Shown in pieces: positions 25,714 through 34,267 of a DNA stretch of 64,000 nucleotides. The translations under genes were made by a program, and so were the position numbers. The first letter of the stretch is position 1. Each line of letters starts with the position of its first letter. The notes beneath the pieces were generated by a model. It did not search any database. It saw only the letters and a program-made list of their open reading frames with translations, and was not told the DNA's origin. The stretch is from contig JACCTH010000021.1 in the NCBI GenBank assembly GCA_013812505.1, positions 34,569 through 98,568 of the forward strand, in the 5' to 3' direction. The stretch is from Acidimicrobiia bacterium (lineage in GTDB: Bacteria > Actinomycetota > Acidimicrobiia > Spongiisociales > ZC4RG35).

Positions 25714-26465
25714 TGGCGATCACCGTTGAGAAGAAGGATGGCGTCGCCAACCTTTGGCTGGACCGCCCGGAAAAGCTGAACGCGTTGTCGATCGACATGT
25801 GGACCGACCTTCCCCGCGCGGCCGCGGAACTGGCTAGCGACACTGAGGTGCGAGTCATCGTGGTGGCGGGACGTGGGCCCTGTCTAACGGCAGGAATCGA
25901 CCTGGACATGCTTGCGGACCTCGCACCGGCGGGAGAGTCGGAAGCGGCGCGGCGGCTGGCGGTCATGCACCGGATCAAGGAACTTCAACACACCTTCACC
26001 TCGCTGGCTGACTGCCCCCAGCCGGTGATCGCGGCCATCCACGGCTACTGCCTGGGCGCCGGCATCGACCTGATCACCGCCTGCGACATCCGGTGGGCGA
26101 GCGCCGATGCGATCTTCTCGGTGCAGGAAACGCGGATGGGTTTGGTCGCCGACGTCGGCACCATGCAGCGGCTGCCGCGCATCGTCAACCCCGGTGATGT
26201 CGCCGAGCTGGTTTACACCGGCGCCGATATCAACTCGACGCGGGCCCTCGAGATGCGCTTGGTGACCCGAGTGCTGCCCGATCAGCCCACTCTCTGGTCC
26301 GAGGTGATGGGCTTGGCCGGGATGATCGCCGACAACTCGCCTCTGGTGGTGCAGGGAGCCAAGCGGGTGTTGCAAGCGGGCGAGGGCCGGTCGGTCGCCG
26401 AAGGGCTCGACTATATCGCGGTGTGGAACGCCGCCTTCGGAGAGTTTTCGCGCAGCAACCGATAG
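25713..26465 (+). CDS. Crotonase family, delta3,5-delta2,4-dienoyl-CoA isomerase-like
   Basis: 250 residues from ATG 25713. The oxyanion-hole region reads CLTAGIDLDML and IHGYCLGAGIDL. Asp119 (GAGIDL), Glu139 (SVQET) and Asp147 (LVADVG) are spaced 20 and 8 residues apart, exactly the spacing I recall for the Asp/Glu/Asp set of mammalian ECH1, which isomerises 3,5-dienoyl-CoA. That makes an isomerase role in odd-double-bond fatty acid oxidation more likely than plain hydration. It is translationally coupled to the ABC permease, probably only by proximity. Confidence 0.85.
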   Translation: MAITVEKKDGVANLWLDRPEKLNALSIDMWTDLPRAAAELASDTEVRVIVVAGRGPCLTAGIDLDMLADLAPAGESEAARRLAVMHRIKELQHTFTSLADCPQPVIAAIHGYCLGAGIDLITACDIRWASADAIFSVQETRMGLVADVGTMQRLPRIVNPGDVAELVYTGADINSTRALEMRLVTRVLPDQPTLWSEVMGLAGMIADNSPLVVQGAKRVLQAGEGRSVAEGLDYIAVWNAAFGEFSRSNR

Positions 26466-26483
26466 GTTGCGTTTGCTGCGCGA
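26448..26483. terminator. Hairpin overlapping the crotonase stop, between convergent genes
   Basis: An 11-bp arm TCGCGCAGCAA (26448-26458) pairs perfectly with TTGCTGCGCGA (26473-26483). A competing small hairpin GCAACC-GATA-GGTTGC lies partly inside. No strong T-run follows. The location between the stops of the crotonase gene and the convergent VOC gene suggests a bidirectional terminator. Confidence 0.55.
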
Positions 26484-26497
26484 GAACGGTGGGGTGG

Positions 26498-27274
26498 TTA
26501 CTCCTCGGGGCGCGGCGCCGGCTGGAGGATGTAGAAGAAAGCGCCGGTCGGATCCTGGAGATAGTGCATGATCCCGGCCATCGGCACGTCGATGACGCCG
26601 CTCATATCGGTCGCACCCAGCTCCACCGCCTTCTTGGCGGCCGCTTCGTGTTCGTCGACGGCGAAATAGACGTCCCAGTGCGCGGGCACTTCGGCCGGCC
26701 ACATCTCTCCCATGTCCAAGCCACCGGCGCGCTTGTCCTGTCCAATGCCGCCCAGGTGGTACATGTTGCCCTCGCCCATGTCCATCGACTCCCACTCCCA
26801 ACCAAAGACCTTCTCGTAGAAAGGACGAGCGGCGTCGAGGTCGCGCGTGGCGAGCTCGTTCCAGGCGAGCGACCCGTGGTCGCCATACATCTCCGCACCC
26901 TTGTGGGTCTTCGGCTCCCATAAACCGAACGCAGCACCCGAGGGGTCGGCGAGAAAAGCCATCCTTCCGAACTCCATCACGTCCATCGGTTCCATGAACA
27001 CCTGGCCGCCCGCTTCTTTGGCCGCCTTGGTCTTCTCGTCGGCGCTATCGACGAGCACGTACGAGCTCCACATGCTGGGCATGCCCTCGGCCATGGTCGC
27101 CCCGAGCCCGGCGACGGCTTTGCCGTCCTTGGTGAAGTTGGTGTAGTAGCCCCCATCCGGCAAAGGTCCGTCCTGGGCCTCCCATTCAAAGAGCTCGGAG
27201 TAAAACTTCTTGGCAGCTTCCTGGTCGGTCGAAGCCAGATCGACCCAGCCAAATGTGTCGCGAGGAATCGTCAT
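26498..27274 (-). CDS. VOC-family protein with two glyoxalase-like domains
   Basis: 258 residues from ATG 27274, which has AAAGGAG 7 nt upstream; the frame is open to 27667 but only this start has a ribosome site. Two beta-alpha-beta-beta-beta units are evident: FGWVDLASTDQEAAKKFYSELFEWE with FLADPSGAAFGLWEP, and LAWNELATRDLDAARPFYEKVFGWEW with YLQDPTGAFFYILQP. This matches 27 kDa-antigen/CFP30B-like actinobacterial proteins. The metal ligands and substrate cannot be assigned with confidence. Confidence 0.87.
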   Translation of the reverse strand: MTIPRDTFGWVDLASTDQEAAKKFYSELFEWEAQDGPLPDGGYYTNFTKDGKAVAGLGATMAEGMPSMWSSYVLVDSADEKTKAAKEAGGQVFMEPMDVMEFGRMAFLADPSGAAFGLWEPKTHKGAEMYGDHGSLAWNELATRDLDAARPFYEKVFGWEWESMDMGEGNMYHLGGIGQDKRAGGLDMGEMWPAEVPAHWDVYFAVDEHEAAAKKAVELGATDMSGVIDVPMAGIMHYLQDPTGAFFYILQPAPRPEE

Positions 27275-27388
27275 CCTCTCTCCTTTCGTCGCGGTTCCCG
27301 CCCTCTGGCGAGAGTACCGCGATTCGGCTCCATACCGACCTGCCAGGCGCCCGAAATTGAGGAAAAGTGAGGCCAGTCGATTTCTAAC

Positions 27389-27934
27389 GTGCCCTGCGTG
27401 GAAAGGATCTCTGGTCTCGAACGGGCACGGGCGGACCGCGCGGCCGATCGGTCGTGGGTCGCACGCGACCGACTCCACGGTGTGTTCGCCGCCAACCCAA
27501 CTAGCCAGGAGGTGCTCGAACTCCTCGGCAGGGTCTCCTTCGAAATGGGAGACCTTCCTGAGGCGGGGCGCTATTGGTACTTGACCGAGACCGACAACGA
27601 GGAAGCGAGGCTTGCGAACGCGGCCTTCGAAAAACGATTCGGATCCAACCCGCATGCCGTGGTGCATTCCATTCCGCTAAAGGCCCCGATTTCGGTCTAT
27701 CCGCCTCTTGTTCAGGATCGTCTAGCAGCGCTTCGCGACGCCGTGTCGAGGGACAAAGCCGCCTCCGGATTTCTGTCATGGAGTGACAAGGGCGAGTGGT
27801 TGACAAGTGAAGCGAAACCGCGTCCCAAACCGCCGAAACCGCACGGAAAGGTCCCAAACGTTGTGGTTGGTGTGTTGGTCTCGTTTACAGTCGGGGTCTG
27901 GGTCATTGGAGTGGTAACCATCGTCCGCCTGTGA
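27389..27934 (+). CDS. DUF6584-like protein with a C-terminal membrane anchor
   Basis: 181 residues from GTG 27389 (GTG 27398 also possible). The N-terminal half, RAADRSWVARDRLHGVFAANPTSQEVLELLGRVSFEMGDLPEAGRYWYL (described by its pattern), resembles a TPR-like pair as in DUF6584 proteins of actinobacteria. A proline/lysine linker (PRPKPPKPHGK) leads to a single C-terminal helix VVVGVLVSFTVGVWVIGVVTIV. The function is unknown. Confidence 0.65.
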   Translation: MPCVERISGLERARADRAADRSWVARDRLHGVFAANPTSQEVLELLGRVSFEMGDLPEAGRYWYLTETDNEEARLANAAFEKRFGSNPHAVVHSIPLKAPISVYPPLVQDRLAALRDAVSRDKAASGFLSWSDKGEWLTSEAKPRPKPPKPHGKVPNVVVGVLVSFTVGVWVIGVVTIVRL

Positions 27935-27940
27935 CGAGCC

Positions 27941-29647
27941 TCACCCCTTGAGCGCCTCGCTCACCAATCCGGGCAGCGACTGCCAGCGGGGTTTAGCGAT
28001 GAAGCGAGTAAAACGCCGGGCTACTGCCGCGCCATTCTTGGCGGTGATCCCCCACGGGGGCGGCGGGGAAAGATGGACCTCGCCCTGGCGCCAAGCCCGC
28101 AGCATCGGGAAGAATGGGCCGCGCGCTACGGACTTCTCGGGTCGGTCGAAGAAGAGCGCGTTATGGACGACCCCGACTCCGCTTCCCACTGCTCCCACCG
28201 AATGGCCGGGGAATGCGCCCCACGACGCCCGCGGCAAAAGGAAGTTCAACGCGGTCCAAGTGTTCACTGCCACCGCCCCATAACGCAGGTTGGCGATGGC
28301 GCCTTCGAAATGCGGGCCGTAGTCGTCTGCTGTCTGCGGGTGGATGATCAGGTTCGCACCCAACGACCCTTCCAACTGGTGGTTCGCCAGCTGCACCGCT
28401 GATTGGAGGAAATAGGCAGGGTCGTTGAAAGGGAGCCGCACCACCCCGAGAGCGGGGGTAAACCATTCAGTCTTGAAGGCGGACTCATCAGTGCCCGAGG
28501 TCAGGTTGGGCAGGATCGTCGTCGGCATCCCGCCCACTGTCACTGCCCCCGGCCGATCGGCGACCTTACGTCGCCGTTCCTCCCCTCCTGGGTAATAGGG
28601 AAAGCGCGGTTCGAGTTCGTCGATGACTTCCCCGATCGTTTCCACCAACTTGCCCGAACCGTCCCACCCCTCGGGGAGGACCAGGATCTGGGGAGCGATG
28701 CAGTTGTAACCGACGTTGATCAACTTGGCGGTGACGATCTGTTCGGCTTGATACTTGAAATCCGCCGCGGTCCACGGCCCAGGCACAACGATGATCGGGC
28801 TGACGCCACCCAGCTCGCTAGTCACCGGCTTCTCGAGCCGAGGTTCGCCATTTGCTCGCCGGCGTTCCGATTCGTCGCCCGTTCCCCAGACGATCGCGTC
28901 GTGCGTGGCGCGGCTGCCGGTGAGATGGACCGTGTCGACCAGCTCGTGTTCGATGAGAGACGCGCCGATGTCCGAAGTGCCGTAGACGATGCGGAGACAA
29001 CCAAGGTCGACGAACTCGACCAGGATCTCTTCGATTAAAGGGCCGAGATAGTCGTTGATTGGGCTCAACTTCAGGATCACGACCTGGCTCTCGGCGATGA
29101 GCTTGTAGAGCGCGTCGAGGGCCGGGATCGAGCCGACGTTGCCGGCGCCCATAACTGCGCAAACTCTTGGATTGGGCCTGATTCGATAGGCGGCAGCAGT
29201 ATTCTGCGCCAGCGTGGCCGGGGTCACTTGGGGCTGCATCCAAACGTCGATCGAGTAACCGGAGAGAAGGATTGCGTCGTACCAGTCGAAGGGCAGGACC
29301 CGCACGATCGCCCGTCCGTCCCTGCCCGAGCGCACCGAGCGTCTTGAGTAGGTGGCCCTACCGCCCGCCAGGCGGCGGAGAGATTCTGCGTAGGCCTGGG
29401 CGCCGGCGATGATCGAAAACGGACCCGAGAACCATTCCTCGGCTGCCGCCGGGCTATCTGGTTCGAATTGCTTGGCGAGGGCAGCCGCGTCGATCCACCG
29501 CTCGGCCGCAAAATCCGTCCTTCGCACCACCGACTCAAGCAGCCGAATTCGCTCGGCGAGGGAACCCGCGGCCCAAAGTTGCTTGCGAGCGGTCAGCTCC
29601 GATAGGGCGCGGTCAACGTCGGTTGGGGAGGTTGCCAGCGCCGTCAT
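27941..29647 (-). CDS. Aldehyde dehydrogenase family protein (large actinobacterial form)
   Basis: 568 residues, longer than the roughly 480-500 of classic ALDH. NAD-site regions are GAGNVGSIPALDALYKL and VVILKLSPINDYLGP. The catalytic pair is Glu278 in TSELGGVSPI and Cys316 in NVGYNCIAPQ. The C terminus has an additional hydrophobic/basic tail from about residue 500. The usual ELGGK lysine is replaced by valine. It probably oxidises an aldehyde or reduces an acyl donor; the substrate is unknown. It is divergent from the RNB nuclease gene with 41 nt between them. Confidence 0.85.
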   Translation of the reverse strand: MTALATSPTDVDRALSELTARKQLWAAGSLAERIRLLESVVRRTDFAAERWIDAAALAKQFEPDSPAAAEEWFSGPFSIIAGAQAYAESLRRLAGGRATYSRRSVRSGRDGRAIVRVLPFDWYDAILLSGYSIDVWMQPQVTPATLAQNTAAAYRIRPNPRVCAVMGAGNVGSIPALDALYKLIAESQVVILKLSPINDYLGPLIEEILVEFVDLGCLRIVYGTSDIGASLIEHELVDTVHLTGSRATHDAIVWGTGDESERRRANGEPRLEKPVTSELGGVSPIIVVPGPWTAADFKYQAEQIVTAKLINVGYNCIAPQILVLPEGWDGSGKLVETIGEVIDELEPRFPYYPGGEERRRKVADRPGAVTVGGMPTTILPNLTSGTDESAFKTEWFTPALGVVRLPFNDPAYFLQSAVQLANHQLEGSLGANLIIHPQTADDYGPHFEGAIANLRYGAVAVNTWTALNFLLPRASWGAFPGHSVGAVGSGVGVVHNALFFDRPEKSVARGPFFPMLRAWRQGEVHLSPPPPWGITAKNGAAVARRFTRFIAKPRWQSLPGLVSEALKG

Positions 29648-29688
29648 CGAGGGTGGAGGGTAGGGGTCGCCGCCCTTAGGGTGTCCCT

Positions 29689-31116
29689 GTGCCGGCCCGC
29701 TACATCCGCCTCGGTTCCGTGGTCAATTCGGCCATTGCCTCCGCGCTCGACGATCTACGGGAAGCCCTCGAGATCGAAACCGACTTCCCACCGGCCGTTA
29801 TCGAAGCGGCTGAGGCCGCGGCTTTGAGTCCTCGCCTGCCCGAAGTGGACCGGACCGACATTCCCTTTTGCACGATCGACCCACCCGAGTCGATGGATCT
29901 CGACCAGGCCCTCTATCTCGAGCGCCAGGACGACGACGGCTACCGCGTCGTCTACGCCATCGCCGACGTCGCTGCCTTCGTAAAGGCCGACGGGCCGATC
30001 GACCTCGAAGCTCGCAGGCGGGGGCAGACGCTCTATGGCCCCGACCAGAACGCCCGCTTGCACCCACCGCGGATCTCGGAGGATGCCGCGAGCTTGCTCC
30101 CGAATGAGGTCCGACCGGCGCTGCTCTGGGACATGACCCTCCTCGCCGACGGGGAGGGGACCGAGGTTGCTGTCAGCAGGGGACTCGTGCGCAGCCGGGA
30201 GAAGCTGAGCTACCAAGCGGCCCAGAAACGGATCGACGATGGCACCGCTTCGGAGTCGCTGAATTTGCTGAGGGAGGTGGGCAAGCTGCGGCAGGAGCGA
30301 GAAGCGCGTCTGGGGGGCATCAACCTCCCGCTTCCAGAGCAGGTCGTCGAGAAGGATTCGCATGGGTATCACCTCGAGCTCCGAGCGCCTCTCCCGGTCG
30401 AAGGCTGGAACGCCCAGATCTCGTTGATGGCTGGCCAAGCCGCCGCCGAGGTGATGCTGAAGGCCGAGGTGGGCGTGCTTCGAACTCTCCCGCGCGCCGG
30501 CCCGAAGAAGATTCAGCGGGTTCGCCTCATCGCCAAAGCCCTCGGCGTGAAGTGGGAGCGAACGACTTCATTCTCCGAGCTGGTGAGACAGCTCGACCCC
30601 ACCGTGCCGGCCGAAGCAGCCCTGCTCAATTGCGCCGCCTCGCTCCTGCGGGGCTCGGGCTATGCAGTCTTCGATGACGAGGTGCCCACCAATGCCGGTC
30701 ACGCCGGTGTGGGCGCCGAATACGCCCACACCACCGCACCGCTTCGCCGTTTGGTCGACCGTTATGTCGGCGAGGTCTGTGTGGCTTCCTCGCTCGGGTT
30801 GACGGTCCCGGATTGGGCCCATCGCGGTCTTCCTGAGCTACCCGAGATCATGGAGCGTACGACCCGCAAAGCCCAGCAATACGAGGCCGGGATCATCAGC
30901 ACGCTGGAGGCGGCTGTGCTCGAACGACATCTAGGCCAGGTCTTTGACGCCGCGGTTGTCGAGCTGACCGAGACCGGAGGGGTGATCCAACTGGTGGATC
31001 CACCGGTGACCGCCCATTGCCGTGGGACTGACTTGCCGCTGGGGAAGGTCATCGGGGCGAAGCTGGTCTCGGCCGACATCGCCGCGCGCCAGGTCGGCTT
31101 CGTCGCCGCTTCCTGA
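29689..31116 (+). CDS. RNB-domain ribonuclease (RNase II/R family), short form
   Basis: 475 residues from GTG 29689. The RNB catalytic region starts PFCTIDPPESMDLDQALYLE, whose Asp residues coordinate magnesium; YAIADVAAFVK, GQTLYGPDQNARLHPPRISEDAASLLP and AEYAHTTAPLRRLVDRYV complete the domain. Cold-shock and S1 RNA-binding domains of RNase R are absent, as in compact actinobacterial members. Expected to be a 3'-5' exoribonuclease in the cytoplasm. Confidence 0.9.
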   Translation: MPARYIRLGSVVNSAIASALDDLREALEIETDFPPAVIEAAEAAALSPRLPEVDRTDIPFCTIDPPESMDLDQALYLERQDDDGYRVVYAIADVAAFVKADGPIDLEARRRGQTLYGPDQNARLHPPRISEDAASLLPNEVRPALLWDMTLLADGEGTEVAVSRGLVRSREKLSYQAAQKRIDDGTASESLNLLREVGKLRQEREARLGGINLPLPEQVVEKDSHGYHLELRAPLPVEGWNAQISLMAGQAAAEVMLKAEVGVLRTLPRAGPKKIQRVRLIAKALGVKWERTTSFSELVRQLDPTVPAEAALLNCAASLLRGSGYAVFDDEVPTNAGHAGVGAEYAHTTAPLRRLVDRYVGEVCVASSLGLTVPDWAHRGLPELPEIMERTTRKAQQYEAGIISTLEAAVLERHLGQVFDAAVVELTETGGVIQLVDPPVTAHCRGTDLPLGKVIGAKLVSADIAARQVGFVAAS

Positions 31117-31159
31117 GCCCAGGAACCGATCGGGGGGCGGCCGGAGTCCAACCGGCATC

Positions 31160-31582
31160 ATGAAACACCTATCAAAACTTGTGCGCGCCCTTTTCGTCCT
31201 TGCTGCTTGCGGGGGGACGTCCAGCCCGTCTACGACGGCCGCCTCCGGCGATGACGGGTTGGCAAATCCCAACAACGGCGAGATGGCAATTCCCACCGGC
31301 GACGCCGTCAACCCGCAGCCGATCACCGAGGCCACGGTGGTCAGCACCGACGGCAACGAAGTGCGCTTCGCGGTCTGGATGGGCCTCGAGCCCTGCGATG
31401 TCATCGACCGGGTTGAGGTCACTGAGACCGATGCCAGTGTCGACGTCGAGATCTTCCGCGGAACCGGCGACATCGCTGCCACCTGTGTGGCGATTGCCGT
31501 CGAACGGATCGTCGTGGCGGAGTTGGACGCCCCGCTTGGCGCCCGTGTCCTCATCCTTTCTGGAGTCGAACTCGCCGCCTGA
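31160..31582 (+). CDS. Small predicted lipoprotein
   Basis: 140 residues from ATG 31160. Signal peptide MKHLSKLVRALFVLAAC with lipobox Cys17, then a Ser/Thr-rich linker and a compact beta-rich domain (VVSTDGNEVRFAVWMGLEPCDVIDRVEVTE in pattern; two cysteines that could form a disulfide). I do not recognise a family. It is followed by a strong hairpin and a convergent gene. Confidence 0.72.
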   Translation: MKHLSKLVRALFVLAACGGTSSPSTTAASGDDGLANPNNGEMAIPTGDAVNPQPITEATVVSTDGNEVRFAVWMGLEPCDVIDRVEVTETDASVDVEIFRGTGDIAATCVAIAVERIVVAELDAPLGARVLILSGVELAA

Positions 31583-31601
31583 CCATCGGGCGTTTTCATC
31601 A

Positions 31602-31632
31602 GCTAGACCGGCACTTTTAGTGCCGGTCTAGC
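31602..31632. terminator. Perfect 14-bp hairpin between convergent genes
   Basis: GCTAGACCGGCACT (31602-31615), loop TTT, then its exact complement at 31619-31632. It sits 20 nt after the lipoprotein stop and 22 nt before the stop of the convergent AlkA-like gene, so it may end transcription in both directions. There is no long T-run. Confidence 0.75.
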
Positions 31633-31653
31633 CGCGTAGAACGCCAGCGCGGG

Positions 31654-32298
31654 CTACAAGACGTTGGTTTCGGTTCGCCCGCGGCGTCCCAGATAGCCGT
31701 GCCAGAGGAGGCGGGCTGCCACCGCGCGATGGGGCTTCCAACGATTGCCGATGTCTTCGAGCTCCAACGGATTAGGAATGGCATCGAGGGATAGGGCTTC
31801 GGTGACCGCGACCTGCAGGGCCCGGTCGCCGATCGGCCAAATGTCGGGACGGCCTAGGCAAGCAAGGAGATAGACGTCGGCGGTCCAGCGTCCGATCCCC
31901 GGAATCGCCGTAAGCTCGCGCCGGACTTCGTCGTCATCCTTTTGCGCAAGCCCTTCGAGTGGAAGACGGTGGTCGATGATCGCCCGAGCGAGCTCGCGGA
32001 GATAGCGATCCTTTTGCCGGGAGACTCCGTCGGCCCGCAGTTCCGCGGGCGAGGCCTCCAACAAGCGTTCCGGTTCCATCTCGCCGAGACGGTCCCGAAT
32101 TCGGTGGTATGCCGCCGCGGCGGACGCCAACGACACCTGCTGTTCAAGGATGAAAAGAACGAGACTCTGAAATCCGGCGGGGCGCTGCCAGAACGCGGGA
32201 AGCCCGAACTCTTTGACGATCCGTGCCAATGCCGGGTCCTGTTTGGCGAGGAGCCGGGCCGCACGGGCGAACCGTGCAGCGTCCAAGGACGAGCTCAT
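31654..32298 (-). CDS. AlkA-like DNA-3-methyladenine glycosylase (HhH-GPD)
   Basis: 214 residues. The helix-hairpin-helix LTAIPGIGRWTADVYLLACL (129-148) precedes the catalytic aspartate region IWPIGDRALQVAV with Asp158. FILEQQVSLASAAAAY is the usual N-terminal helix of the fold. It excises alkylated bases. No Ada or extra TBP-like N-terminal domain is present, so it is a minimal AlkA form. It is ATGA-coupled to the GNAT gene. Confidence 0.9.
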   Translation of the reverse strand: MSSSLDAARFARAARLLAKQDPALARIVKEFGLPAFWQRPAGFQSLVLFILEQQVSLASAAAAYHRIRDRLGEMEPERLLEASPAELRADGVSRQKDRYLRELARAIIDHRLPLEGLAQKDDDEVRRELTAIPGIGRWTADVYLLACLGRPDIWPIGDRALQVAVTEALSLDAIPNPLELEDIGNRWKPHRAVAARLLWHGYLGRRGRTETNVL

Positions 32299-32861
32299 TT
32301 TGTCGCGAAGCGCACAATCGGTCGCCCGCCGCGTCGAGCAACCTCCCGGAATCCGGCCTCCTCGAACATGGCCAGAGTCCCCGTGTACAGGCTGGCGCTG
32401 GTCGGGGAGGCGAGGCGCGAGGTGTCGATCGGGTAAGCCTCGATCACCTGGGCGCCATTACTGGCGGCGTAGTCGACTGCCGCCAATAGGAGTTCCTTGG
32501 CAACCCCCTGCTTCCGATGATGGCGGTCGATATAGAAGCAAGTGATCGACCACACCGGCTGGTCGTCGACCGGCCTCAACTTGGGCGACCGGTCGAGGCG
32601 CGGGTACTCGCTACGAGGAGCGACTGCTATCCAGCCGATGGGCTCGTTCCCCTCAAAGGCGAGGAGCCCCGGCTCTTCCCCGTGGTCGACGAGCGTCTTC
32701 AATTCCTGTCGATTGCCCTTGCCGTGGCCTTCCTCCCACTCCCGGCTGGTGACCCGCCACCACATACACCAGCAGCCGCTGTAAAAGCCGCAGTCACCTG
32801 CCAGCCGCTCGACGTCCTTCCATCGATTTGGGCTTGCTGCCTCGATTCGAAAGTCAGGCAG
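32295..32861 (-). CDS. GNAT-family N-acetyltransferase with non-standard start
   Basis: The acetyl-CoA site lies in FYIDRHHRKQGVAKELLLAAVDYA. The first ATG (32765) falls in GCWCMWWR, which is internal in this GNAT subfamily. Reading upstream restores the expected N terminus, FRIEAASPNRWKDVERLAGDCG, back to CTG 32861 (or ATT 32864), just after an in-frame TGA. No ATG, GTG or TTG exists between. I therefore give 188 residues from the CTG. It is divergent from the PLP decarboxylase gene with about 32 nt between them. The acceptor is unknown. Confidence 0.75.
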   Translation of the reverse strand: MPDFRIEAASPNRWKDVERLAGDCGFYSGCWCMWWRVTSREWEEGHGKGNRQELKTLVDHGEEPGLLAFEGNEPIGWIAVAPRSEYPRLDRSPKLRPVDDQPVWSITCFYIDRHHRKQGVAKELLLAAVDYAASNGAQVIEAYPIDTSRLASPTSASLYTGTLAMFEEAGFREVARRGGRPIVRFATK

Positions 32862-32893
32862 AATCGTTCACTTCGGATGAGAGAGGAGGCTAG

Positions 32894-34264
32894 GTGAGCG
32901 ATCGCAGTGAGTTGTTTCGCAGGGCGGCGGAGATCGCGGCCGCTTTTCGAGCGTCCGCGGCCGACCGCCCGGTTGGGCGTAGCCCGGACCTCCAGGGCTT
33001 GCGAGCCGGCTTGCATGTCGAGCTCCCCGAACGACGCTCAGAACCGGTCGAGGTGCTTGAGGCGCTTGCCAAGGCTGCCGACCCTGGACTGGTCGCGACG
33101 GTCGGACCGCGCTATTTCGGCTTCGTCGTTGGTGGTGCGCTCGACGCGGCGACCGCGGCCGACATGGTCGCCGCGGGGTGGGATCAGAACGGCTTCAGTC
33201 CGGCGCTGTCACCGGCGGCGATGGTGGCCGAGGAAGCGGCGGGGACCTGGCTCAAGGAGCTGCTCGGGCTCCCTGCCACCGCGTCGGTCGGATTCGCCAC
33301 TGGCACCCAGCAGGCCAACACGATTCTCCTCGCTGCCGCACGGCAACAGGTTCTCGCTGATAGGCGCTGGGATGTCGGAGAGAATGGTCTGCGGGGAGCG
33401 CCGCCGGTGCGCGTTCTAGCCGGGACCGAGAGGCACGCGACCATCGACCGCTCTCTGCGACTTCTTGGCATCGGCACGACCGCGGTCGAGGAAGTACCCA
33501 CCGACGGCAACGGGGCGGTGCAAGAAGCCGAGATGCTCGAGCGTCTGCGCTCGAACCCATCGGTAGCGACAATCGTCTGCCTGCAGGCAGGCAACGTCAA
33601 CACCGGTGCCATCGACCCCATGCGCCGAATCTGCGAGGCAGCCAAAGCTGCGAAGACCTGGGTCCACGTCGACGGGGCTTTCGGGCTCTGGGCCGGCGCG
33701 AGCCCGCAACTCAAGCATCTCGTCGACGGCGTCGAGCTGGCCGATTCCTGGTCCTGCGACGGGCACAAGTGGTTGAACGTTCCTTACGACTCGGGCTATG
33801 CCTTTTGCGCTCATCCTCAGATTCACAGCAACGCGGTGGGCTACAACGCCGCCTACCTGGTCGGCGCCGGTGGGGCAACCCTGGGCGATCTCGTGCTCGA
33901 CTCGTCACGGCGTGCCCGCGGGTTCTCCACCTGGGCCGCTATCCAAGAGCTCGGCCGCTTCGGCATTGCAGACATGATCGAGCGGTCGTGCGCTTTGGCC
34001 CGCCGGTTCGCTGCAACCCTGGGCGAGGGTGGGGCGGAAATTCACAACGAAGTGGTGCTCAATCAGGTGCTGGTTGGGTTTGGGAGTGACGCAAGGACCG
34101 AGGCCGTCATCAAGGGCGTGCAGGAGGAGGGCACCTGCTGGCTGGGGGGCACTACCTGGAGAGGGAAACGGCTCATCCGCATTTCGGTCTCGAATTGGTC
34201 GACCACCGAAGAGGATGTCGATCGCTCCGCGTCAGCGATCCTCCAAGTCGCTCGTACGCTCTGA
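32894..34264 (+). CDS. PLP-dependent decarboxylase, aromatic-L-amino-acid decarboxylase type
   Basis: 456 residues from GTG 32894 with GAGGAGG upstream. Group II decarboxylase features are FATGTQQANTI, His181 in GTERHATIDRSLRLLG (stacks on PLP), WVHVDGAFGLWAG with Asp260, and SCDGHKWLNVPYD with Schiff-base Lys292. RPRYFGFV-like GPRYFGFVVGG is also typical. Substrates of the family include aromatic amino acids and glutamate; some members are aldehyde synthases. I cannot choose between them. Confidence 0.88.
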   Translation: MSDRSELFRRAAEIAAAFRASAADRPVGRSPDLQGLRAGLHVELPERRSEPVEVLEALAKAADPGLVATVGPRYFGFVVGGALDAATAADMVAAGWDQNGFSPALSPAAMVAEEAAGTWLKELLGLPATASVGFATGTQQANTILLAAARQQVLADRRWDVGENGLRGAPPVRVLAGTERHATIDRSLRLLGIGTTAVEEVPTDGNGAVQEAEMLERLRSNPSVATIVCLQAGNVNTGAIDPMRRICEAAKAAKTWVHVDGAFGLWAGASPQLKHLVDGVELADSWSCDGHKWLNVPYDSGYAFCAHPQIHSNAVGYNAAYLVGAGGATLGDLVLDSSRRARGFSTWAAIQELGRFGIADMIERSCALARRFAATLGEGGAEIHNEVVLNQVLVGFGSDARTEAVIKGVQEEGTCWLGGTTWRGKRLIRISVSNWSTTEEDVDRSASAILQVARTL

Positions 34265-34267
34265 CCC

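Noticed and set aside
27941..29647. Considered as an acyl-CoA reductase of a bacterial microcompartment
   Set aside because: No shell protein genes or encapsulation peptide nearby, and the ALDH form is common as a stand-alone actinobacterial gene.
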